Assembly: GCF_002234675.1 (NCBI RefSeq)
Contig: NC_019880.2
Span: forward strand, 19,604,789 to 19,668,788
DNA length: 64,000 nucleotides
Direction of reading: 5' to 3'
Source of the DNA: Oryzias latipes
Taxonomy: Eukaryota > Chordata > Actinopteri > Beloniformes > Adrianichthyidae
In this document: positions 56,801 through 64,000 of the stretch, piece after piece
Layout of the letters: each line of letters starts with the position of its first letter
How positions within the stretch are numbered: position 1 is the stretch's first letter
The notes under the pieces: model-generated
The model's database searches: none
Seen by the model: the letters and a program-made list of their open reading frames with translations, nothing else
Told to the model about the DNA's origin: nothing
Translations under genes and position numbers: made by a program

Positions 56801-59800
56801 CAAACTGCTACAAGAGACCAACATGCATGTAGGATACTTTTTCATTCAATTACCTTCCAAGGAAGCTAGGAGAGTTACCGTGTTAAAAGGTTTTTCTTTT
56901 TTGCTCTCTTAGCCTTGTCTTTTTCACATGTGCAGTGTATCCAACTGTATTTGATCAGAAATGTATCTAAAAAATACTGATCATGTTTATTTATTTTGTG
57001 ATTTTATGCTTGTTTATTAACCTTTTTGTTCTCTTTTTCTGTTTGAACCTGCAGTTTAGACAGGAAGTGGAGGGATGGGCAGAAAGAGTGAGTGAGTTGG
57101 AGGAGGAGATGCAAAGATGTGAGTTTGCTCACAGTGCAATGCTGCAGGATGTTGGCAACAAAGATGAACGCATAAAGGTATGGTTGCTTCCCCCAGGTCC
57201 ATCTGATGTTCTGCTTAGTACCAGATGAAAACTTTGTCTTCAAGCTGGAATTAGTTTTTGTTTTTGTAGTTATGTCTGCATGTGGGGTGGAAACTACCCC
57301 AATCTCGCAAAATTCTTGTTCCCAGGACACACTGATAATATGACTGATCCATTAGAGCCAAGACTGCATGGATTGAAAAATTAAATATTTTAATATTTGT
57401 TTACTTCCAGTCTCTTACAGATCAGCTACTCAAGATGAAGGGTTGGGATTCAGGCCTGGAGGAAGAGGAAGAGGAAGGAGTCGAGAAGGGGTCAACCAAG
57501 GGGAGATCAGGAAAATGGGAGAAAAGTGGAAATGAGAACCTCACAGACACACATCTTCAGAAAGTCCAGAAGCTTATTTATGCTGCTAAGGTATTTGTAC
57601 ATGCTGATTCATGTGAACATTGAAGGCAAATACAAAGATAAAATCTTTATTTTCTTTCATGTACTTGCTGGGCAAGAAAGTTCTTTTTGGCATAGCTTAA
57701 TTGGTTAAATAATTTAACGTTGCCATGGTTTTATTAATGGAAATGTCATCACTTACTGTTGAAATCAGTGTGTGTGGCTCTGCACATTTGCTGACAGGCT
57801 TTTGTTCTTTCAGTTTAGCTACAGATTATACTGTAATTTCTTTTCCTTTTTTTTTTGGATAGCTGAACGCTGATCTTAAATCAGTGGACGAAGATAAAGA
57901 CAGAGTTTTTGCCAAACTTAATGATGAAGTCAAAGCAAAGGAAGACTTGCAAGGTAAGCTGACCCCACGTTTTTCCGAATTTTTCTGTCACGTTTGAAGT
58001 TTCTTCTGAGTTTGACCAAAGATGAAGTTCTGAGACTCCCTGGAACAGCAGTTTCTGTGCTCATCATTTGCTCGCACAATCTTATGTCATAGAAAAGTTC
58101 ACTCTAAAAGTTGTAAAAGCTGTTTTTTTGAAACTCTAATAATCTGTTATCTTGTGAAGCAGCTTGACACATCTGGAAAAAAATGTTTTAGCCTTTGGCA
58201 CAAGTGTCAAAATGTAGTCTTCAAGGGGTGGTGTTTTTATTGTTTTCTAATAAAACCCCCCAATTGCAGTTTTTCATTAGAAAAACACACACCTGATCCA
58301 GGTCATCTTCAGCCGGTTAGGGTCTGTAAAACCAGCAGAACAGAACCTCATGTGGACTGGGATTCAGTAGGCCTGTAATTCTAAAGACAAAGTGAAGATT
58401 TACTCGAAGATGATGGGATGTGAAAACTAAAATAAAACTTTATTTACAAAGAAATCAGTGGACATATTTTGTGTCTATGCAGTTAAACACTTACAGATGC
58501 AATTTTATTTTAATTGTTTGCCTGTTTGTTGTTTTTCTCCCTTTAAGACAGCATTAGGGTGCTGGAAAATGAGACATTGTCTCTGCAGTCTGATACTAAG
58601 ATCTACTTTGAACAGGTAAATGATCTGTGATGTTGTTTTTTAAATATTTGTTTTATTAATGCTTTTTTTCCTTTTATTATAATCTATGTTTTTTCATGTC
58701 TTCAGGTTGAACAGTTACAACAAAAGCTCCAGATTATGACAGAAATGTACCAAGAAAATGAGCTGAAGCTACACAGGTACAGACTAACCAAAGCTACAGT
58801 ACAGAGCAAAAGTTTGGACACACCTTCTCATTCAAAGAGTTTTCTTTATTTTCATGACTAGGAAAATTCTAGATTCACACTGAAGGCATCAAAACTATGA
58901 ATTAACACATGTGGAATTATAAACATAACAGAAAAGTTTGAAACAACTGAAAATATGTCATATTGTAGGTTCTTCATAGTAGCCACCTTTTGCTTTGATT
59001 ACTGCTTTACACACTCCTGGCATTCTCTTGATGAGCTTCCAGAGGTAGTCACCTGAAATGTATTTCACTTCACAGCTGTGTCCTGTCAGGTTTAATAAGT
59101 GTCATGTCTTGTCTTATAAATGAGGTTGGGACCATCAGTTGTGTTGTGCAGAAGTCAGATGGACACACAGCTGATAGTCCTACTGAATAAACTGTTAGAA
59201 TTTGGATTATGGCAAGAAAAAAGCAGTGTGAATCAGGCCTTCATGCTAGAATATCTGCTAGGAAACCACTGCTAAAGAAAGGCAACAAGCAGAAGAGACT
59301 TGTTTGGGCTAAAGAACACAAGGAATGGACATTAGACCAGTGGAAATCTGTGCTTTGGTCTGAGGAGTTCAGATTGGAGATTTTGGTGATTGGTTCCAAC
59401 CCGTTTACGTTTGGTTGGACCATCATTTATTTTTCAACAGGACAATGACCCCAAACACACTTCCAGACTGTGTAAGGGCTATTTGACCAAGAAGGAGAGT
59501 GATGGGGGGCTGAGCCAGATGACCAGGGCTCCACAGTCACCAGACCTGAACCCAATCCAGATGGTTTGGGGTGAGCTGGACTGCAGAGTGAAGGCAAAAG
59601 GGCCAACAAGAGCTAAGCATCTGTAGGAACTCCTTCAAGACTGTTGGAAGACCATTTCAGGTGACTACCTCTGGAAGCTCATCAAGAGAATGCCAAGAGT
59701 GTACAAAGCAGTAATCAAATCAAAAGGTGGCTACTACGAAGAACCTAGAATATGACATATTTTCAGTTGTTTCACACGTTTCTGTTGTGTTTATAATTCC

Positions 59801-62800
59801 ACATGTGTTAATTCATAGTTTTGATGCCTTCAGTGTGATTCTGCAATTTTCATAGTCCTGAAACTAAAGAAAACTCTTTGAATGAGAAGGTGTGTCCAAA
59901 CATTTGGTCTGTACCGTATGTGAGGATTGGTTATAAATATTTCATAGCATTTTTAGTGTCAACCCTATGCTTTTATAGATTGCTGACTGTGGAAGAGAGG
60001 GAGCGTCACCAAAAAGAGGAGAAGCTGAGTAAAGCAGACAAAAACATTGCAATGGCCATTGAAGAGCTTAATAACTACAGGTATATGTCGCTGATAAAAT
60101 ACCAGTGAGAGCATAAGGGAGCCTCTCATCAAAGGTTAATATGCTTTTTTGTTTTAGACAACGAGCAGAAGAAATGGGGGATGAGATGAAGAAAACAAAA
60201 CAATCCTACGAGACTCAGATATCAGCACATGAGAAGAAAGCTCATAATAACTGGGTAAAATGAAGTAAACCACTCATTTCCGCTGAGTTTAAAAACAAAC
60301 CCTAGATTACAAAAGAGATTAGTCTTGTAATTTACAATATTCAGGTCAGTTAATGTCAACGTGATGTACAGTGCTCCCTCGCTATATCGTGGTTCATTTT
60401 CCTGCAGTATACTTGTTTCTCGTTTCTAGACCAATTTTGCGTGTTTTTTATTTTTTCAGTGCACTGTGATCTGCGTCCTGATTGGCTGTTGATTTTTGTC
60501 TATCAATCTAGACGTCAATCTCAGAGTCTCCTGTACAGAATGCGTATCTTGTCAAATCTGTTAAATCTTCTATCGCGTTCAAGTCTTTGTTTTCATTCTG
60601 TAATACTGGAATTATTTTTCTATGAAAGTCTGAGCTTCGAGATGTTAAAATAGAAAAAGTGCAAAAATGTTCATCTCTGTCTCAGAAAAGTGTGTTATGT
60701 TTCCATCCTTAAATATCTGTAATCCTACTTCGGGGATGTCAACTATCTTGGGTTATTTTTAGAACATAACCCCCTGTAAGAAACGAGGGAGCATTGTATC
60801 TGCAACAATTTTTCCTTATTTTCAAAATACTTGAATATACATAGACAACTTTATTTATCCATTTGGGAGGTTCCCCAAACCTAATCCATCTTTGTTTTTT
60901 TGTCAGCTGGCAGCCCGAGCAGCAGAGAGGGAGCTGTCAGACATTAGAAGAGAGAACGCTCTTCTACGACAAAAGTAAGTGGATCAAGAACCATAAAAGC
61001 AGCTGTGTATTCCTTATGCTTTGTCAAAAGTACAAAATGTTACTATTTAAAAGTAAATGTAAGCCTTTTGCACTAATTATAAAGCAATACAAAAAAAACT
61101 ATGGTCCAAATGCTTTTCTTTAAAGTAGATTTTACTAGATGGATAGCATTACCTGTGAAAATGCAAGTGTGAATCTGGCCACTGAATATACTGAAACCAA
61201 AAGAACAAAAATGAAACTGAGAGCTGAAACTGCTGGAGCTGTTGGCTAACAGTTAGCAAACTATCAGCTTTAGCTTTTTTTTTAGCCATCAACTTCAGCG
61301 TATTCAGTGGCCAGATTCAATTTACAACATTCACTCACGCATAAACGCAGATAATACTATGTATTTAGTTATTCTTGTGTTGTTTTTTTTAAATCCCAGA
61401 TTTTACAAATATTGTTCGTTTACAGACTCACAGACACACAATATAAGTTGGATTCTCTTGACAAAGATCTATATGCCTTGAACAGCCTTGCTAGACCGCT
61501 GCCTTTTCGAGGTAAGCACACACACACCCAAACACACACACGCACACACACACACAGCTTTGAGGAGATGCGGCTTATCAGTAATTTCGTCTGAAGTGCT
61601 TCTTAAAGATTTTTGTCATCAAACAAATGGAATTTAGTTTTAAAAACAACACCCCTTCTTTTTGTTACTTCAAAGATCTACTTTGATGAAAATTGTTTTG
61701 TGGGTTTTTTTTTTTCGTGGCTAAATCGACTTATAAATTGCATTTCTAAGTACTTCTCATTCAAATTATTGTGAATCAGGAAAAGACGAAAAAATGCTGT
61801 TCAAAAAGAGGGCATTTGTGTCATAGAAAATATGCTGAGTAGGCTTCAAGTTCCCTGTTCTTAACCCCCCATTGCAATGGAAAGGGGAAGTGGGGGTGGA
61901 GTTGCATTTCTGATTAACTACTGCTGCTTTGCAGAAACACAAGTTTTTTGTTTTTTTTTAAAAACAGCATAATCATAATCAAAAGCCCTCTGGAAAAACT
62001 TTAAAAATAGATGATCGGAGTGGGACTTGAATACCACACAACCAAATCCAGTGGTTGTGTGTGTTCACTGTGCGTTATCCTCTCTCTCACTTGTTAAGCA
62101 TATTTTCCTGCCTTTATTGAACATTTGTCATTTACTATAGAAACATTGTGTCTTTTAGGGATTGTAAACTTATTTTTGGCCCTGAAATTCCTTTTTGTTT
62201 TTTTTAATTCGTTCGTAGGTGAAAGGTCACCTTATGGTCCTTCTCCTCTAGGTCGACCATCTTCTGAAAACAGAGCTTTCCTTTCCTCTCCTGTACTTAT
62301 GGATGAGCCGCCTGCAAGACTCTCCCCCAGAGGTAAAGTACAGTAAACAGCTGGAGAGACGTTTCTTCTGGATCATTCATGTAGGGCAGATACAGCATGT
62401 TGGTGATGACTGGAGCAGAATGAAGTGCAAATGATGGCACATGCTGTAGCTTTCTCTGATGATATGCTGCCTCCAGTCTGGGTTGTACCAAACAAATACA
62501 AATCTCATGCTGTTGATGTATCTTTTTTAATGGAAAAAACAGTTTTCTGCCTTCTTTGTTCTCTAATTGGACCTAACCTAATTTCTTTGAGCCATTTCTT
62601 CTCTCATCTTCTTTGACCAATGTATATTCTGCCATATTATCTTTTTGTTCTTTCTTCTGTTTTCTTATGGACTTCTGTTGTTTTTTTTTCTTCCCCAGTG
62701 ATGCGAAATCCAGGGGAGCCCCCAAGTGGCCAAGGAGAGATGGAGCACAGCGGAGGTCCCCATTCAGACAGTGGGTCCATTTCTCCTACATGGGAGAGGG

Positions 62801-62860
62801 ATCGCAGGGGACCCCCTCCAGGACCCCCTCAAGGTCCCCCAGGTCCTCTTGGACACCCAG
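41869..62860 (+). CDS. mia2: MIA2 / TALI, ER export receptor (24 coding exons, 3' end outside window)
   Basis: MIA2 (TALI) works with TANGO1 at ER exit sites to load bulky cargo into COPII carriers. Exons: 41869-41989, 42132-42265, 43053-43139, 43277-46910, 47633-47875, 48099-48166, 51186-51317, 51410-51431, 51555-51643, 52455-52526, 53066-53176, 54237-54308, 56724-56828, 57055-57177, 57411-57590, 57863-57953, 58548-58615, 58706-58776, 59979-60080, 60158-60254, 60907-60974, 61426-61511, 62219-62332, 62699-62860. Phases agree, giving about 2017 aa so far. In order: signal peptide (1-28), MIA-type SH3-like domain (about 30-125; [23 protein letters not shown]), very long acidic luminal region encoded mostly by one 3634-bp exon, transmembrane segment (about 1452-1468), two coiled coils (about 1490-1660 and 1730-1915), then the start of the proline-rich COPII-binding tail ([27 protein letters not shown]). 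The last donor is phase 1, so the gene continues beyond 64000. Confidence 0.93.
43277..46910 (+). other. Giant luminal exon of MIA2
   Basis: A single 3634-bp exon coding about 1211 residues between the SH3-like domain and the membrane part. Four G-W motif units occur near its 5' end: SSSVTGWFG (about residue 214), SSVKGWLGF (247), [10 protein letters not shown] (280) and GTLGWLG (340). A long Glu/Lys-rich, probably disordered stretch follows, and then a folded-looking segment ([20 protein letters not shown]) near the 3' end. It belongs only to the long form, not to the cTAGE5-like form. Confidence 0.85.
46939..47532 (+). mobile_element. TTAA-flanked MITE, complete copy
   Basis: Terminal inverted repeats TTAAAG(T/A)(C/T)CCACTCCGAT at the left and ATCGGAGTGGGTCTTTAA at the right, with TTAA at each end, suggest a piggyBac- or Kolobok-type non-autonomous element. 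The interior includes TACAGTTTTGAGCCAGACAC and AGCTCGGAGGAGGAAAACGA, shared with the copies at 4302-4632 and 54347-56589. It sits in MIA2 intron 4. The short open frame that overlaps the next exon is not MITE-encoded. Confidence 0.75.
48199..48415 (+). repeat. CCCTTGTGCTATC MITE, copy 1
   Basis: About 215 bp with inverted ends CCCTTGTGCTATCC and, at the right, GATAGCTCAAGGG. The interior GGGTCATCTAGACCCACTAG is shared with the copy at 63042-63251 in the opposite direction. It is non-coding and lies in MIA2 intron 6. Confidence 0.8.
48416..49899. other. MIA2 intron 6, nothing recognised
   Basis: AT-rich intron sequence. No conserved exon, RNA gene or transposon end was recognised on either strand. 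The 66- and 60-codon open frames here have no coding character. Confidence 0.4.
49900..50379 (+). promoter_or_regulatory. Internal promoter of the cTAGE5-like MIA2 form
   Basis: Inferred from the position of the alternative first exon at 50380-50469. The region includes a short GC-rich block (GGGGGCGGGGGGG near 50060) in otherwise AT-rich DNA. No start site or TATA box can be assigned. Confidence 0.35.
50380..62860 (+). CDS. mia2: cTAGE5-like short form of MIA2 (alternative first exon)
   Basis: An ATG at 50380 opens a 90-bp exon (50380-50469, [20 protein letters not shown]...) that ends in phase 0 at a GTATGT donor. It can join the exon at 51186 in the same frame as the upstream MIA2 exon 6, and then shares all downstream exons. 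The result lacks the SH3-like and luminal parts and begins just before the transmembrane segment, as mammalian cTAGE5 does. The peptide ahead of [15 protein letters not shown] resembles the region before SLPEG in cTAGE5. The 3' end is outside the window. Confidence 0.75.
51900..52232 (+). repeat. TTAA-MITE family, diverged fragment
   Basis: GGAGCAGAGCAGGGAGCTTGTGGC, ATCTGCTACTGATTAACTAC and AACATGTTAAAAACACCAAA follow the order of the right half of the MITE at 46939-47532 and of 56370-56589. It lies in MIA2 intron 9. Before it, at 51830-51858, is a short (TTTA)n run. Confidence 0.5.
54347..56589 (+). mobile_element. TTAA-MITE interrupted by a Harbinger element
   Basis: The left part (54347-54637) begins TTAAAGACCCATTATC, and the right part (56270-56589) ends TCATCTGAGTGGGTCTTTA. 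Together they match the uninterrupted copy at 46939-47532 (GGACATAGTTTCTGCAGAGC; TTACAGTTTTGAGCCAG; GACAAGGAAAACGAAGAC). The gap is exactly filled by the element at 54638-56269. It lies in MIA2 intron 12. Confidence 0.8.
54638..56269 (-). mobile_element. PIF/Harbinger-type element with decayed Myb-like gene
   Basis: The ends CTGGGGCCTCATTTATAAA and its perfect reverse complement form 19-bp terminal inverted repeats, with subterminal GCGTACGCAC motifs in both arms. On the minus strand at about 55720-55860 there is a remnant of the Myb/SANT-like DNA-binding protein that accompanies Harbinger transposases: [32 protein letters not shown], then [16 protein letters not shown] in a shifted frame. 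The shift falls in a mononucleotide run (55735-55742). No DDE nuclease gene is present, so the element is not autonomous. Confidence 0.8.
58797..59916 (+). mobile_element. Tc1/mariner element, internally deleted
   Basis: Flanking TA dinucleotides (58795-58796, 59917-59918) and inverted ends CAGTACAGAGCAAAAGTTTG / CAAACATTTGGTCTGTACCG mark a Tc1-type element of about 1.1 kb against the usual 1.6 kb. The plus-strand transposase remnant starts at 59209 ([20 protein letters not shown]) and includes [20 protein letters not shown], the [11 protein letters not shown] catalytic block, and [16 protein letters not shown] with the last acidic residue. The DNA-binding N-terminus is missing, and a frameshift near 59440 and a deletion between EFRLE and the FQQDN block disable it. 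It lies in MIA2 intron 18. Confidence 0.9.
60369..60796. mobile_element. Pogo/Tigger-like MITE
   Basis: The ends CAGTGCTCCCTCG and CGAGGGAGCATTG are inverted repeats next to TA dinucleotides (60367-60368, 60797-60798). The first bases match pogo/Tigger-type elements (CAGTGCTCCCTCGCTATATCG). At 428 bp there is no room for a transposase. It lies in MIA2 intron 20. Confidence 0.7.
61740..62029 (-). repeat. TTAA-MITE fragment, reverse orientation
   Basis: ATTGCATTTCTAAGTACTTC and ATTGTGAATCAGGAAAAGAC at the left, and GATCGGAGTGGGACTT at the right, match the MITE family reading backwards, with an internal deletion. It lies in MIA2 intron 22, next to a CA-rich run at 61515-61556. Confidence 0.5.
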
Positions 62861-63041
62861 GTGTGTGGAGTCAGGCTAAAAAAAAAGGAGTAGGAAAACC
62901 TCCAAGGCTTTATCGCCACAACTGGGAACTAACCATAGCAAGAAATTTGATTAAGCTCTCTATAAGTTAATGAAAACTCTCATTTTAAAACAAAATTAGA
63001 GCAGGTAAGTCATACATGTTTTGAAGGTATAGATATGTGCA

Positions 63042-63251
63042 ACCCTTGTGCTATCTTAGATGACCCCACCCTTCCATTGACGTGTTCTCCCTACCATGAC
63101 AAAGGTGGATAATGGTGGAAAGATTTCATGTAGTCCATGGACACCAATGAAGATCACAAATCATTGAAGAAAAAAGGTTCAGAGCACTGTCTAGTTGTGG
63201 GTCTAGATGACCCAACTCCCACCGTTAAAGTGCCTAGGATAGCACAAGGGA
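63042..63251 (-). repeat. CCCTTGTGCTATC MITE, copy 2
   Basis: The ends CCCTTGTGCTATCTTAG and CCTAGGATAGCACAAGGG form inverted repeats. Across its length it is the reverse of the copy at 48199-48415 (GTCATGGTAGGGAGAACACG in one is its complement in the other), with only scattered substitutions. Confidence 0.8.
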
Positions 63252-64000
63252 TAATAGTCTTCATCTTATTTGGTTTGCATGTTGTTAACAAACATTAGTC
63301 ATCATACTGCAGCAAAGAAAACTTCATATCAGTCATTTCTGGGTTTCATTGTGAGTTTTGCACATGGCATGATGCCATTTCTGCTGCACCATCAATAAGT
63401 CATTACACTGTTGCTAACCGATGCAGGTGCTCCTTGATTAGGATGTGAAGTACATGTCTTGGACCCCAAGAAGTAACCTTTTGGTGATTAAATGGAGAAA
63501 GCCTTCAAAGCATCAGTTGTATCTATTTCTATGATCAGATCCTCTAGATCTGATGAGGGATCTTCCACCAGTAAATCAAAAGTTAGTCTTTATTGGACCC
63601 TGTTAACTGTATCTCTAATGTTTACTTGCTTTTTCCCTCCCTCCTATATAATTTTTATTATAATATTCAACTCACACAACAATCAAATGTGCTTCTCCAC
63701 TGTCCTAAAATCAAATGTAGGAGAAGCAAGTTTCCAAAACATGCTCTCCTCTCTATCCTCCTACATATTCCTGAGGCAGCTGCTGATGGTGAGGATCTTT
63801 GGATCAGCTGTTCAATACTTGGAGTAGATCAGTTCACTGAAGCTGACATGAAAAAAGGCTTTCATCATGTCAACCACAACCAGCTGTTATTCTTTACTCA
63901 CAGAGAGCTGAAAACTTACTTGTTTGATTGTTTCTGGAACTACAGTAAACAAGCAATTTTTAATTAAAATGATTTCAAACTAGAAGTTTTTTTTATAATA
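63252..64000. other. MIA2 intron 24, no exon recognised
   Basis: No acceptor followed by an open proline-rich frame in phase 1 was found, so the next MIA2 exon is probably beyond the window. Around 63,700-63,950 there is a patch (HRELKTYLF in frame 2) that could be a remnant of a LINE C-terminus, but it is too short to name. Confidence 0.35.

Noticed and set aside
62861..62970. Read-through extension of the last MIA2 exon to a stop near 62968
   Set aside because: The donor GTGTGT at 62861 follows the proline-rich coding block and the downstream peptide loses all similarity. An alternative end with intron retention is possible but unsupported.

Overview
The window is animal nuclear DNA, almost certainly from a percomorph teleost fish. 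Four vertebrate genes with ordinary GT-AG introns can be followed exon by exon, and between and inside them lie many fish-type transposable elements (RTE and L1 LINEs, Tc1, pogo/Tigger-like, PIF/Harbinger, hAT-like and TTAA-flanked MITEs). The repeat mix resembles that of medaka-like fishes, but the species cannot be fixed from sequence alone.

Layout. 1-2673: a GC-rich interspersed repeat, then decayed LINE sequence. 2674-12896 (+): FBXO33, six exons, with AT microsatellites and a decayed RTE LINE in its introns. 12897-20707: repeat-poor 3' flank, probably including a long FBXO33 3' UTR and holding one exon-like segment of unknown origin. 20726-23858 (-): a full-length RTE-clade LINE with an uninterrupted 997-aa endonuclease/reverse-transcriptase ORF and an 18-bp target-site duplication. 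24093-26453: a hAT-like MITE and a 5'-truncated L1 insertion ending about 190 bp before the PNN start codon. 26645-35097 (+): PNN (pinin), nine coding exons. 35962-41314 (-): GEMIN2, ten coding exons, tail-to-tail with PNN and head-to-head with the next gene. 41869 to beyond 62860 (+): MIA2 (TALI/cTAGE5), 24 coding exons seen, with the C-terminal proline-rich end outside the window. An internal first exon at 50380 gives the short cTAGE5-like form.

The four genes act in separate processes: an SCF ubiquitin-ligase substrate receptor (FBXO33), an exon-junction/splicing-associated SR-like protein (PNN), the SMN-complex snRNP assembly factor (GEMIN2), and an ER-exit-site receptor for bulky cargo (MIA2). 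They stay together because of conserved vertebrate synteny (human 14q21), not as a pathway. PNN and GEMIN2 converge with only about 150 bp between their poly(A) signals. GEMIN2 and MIA2 diverge from a 554-bp shared promoter.

No new multi-gene system was found. The observations most worth following are the young intact RTE element, the L1 insertion at the PNN promoter, the Harbinger element nested in a TTAA MITE, the repeated G-W motifs in the luminal part of MIA2, and the orphan exon-like segment at 18961-19041.
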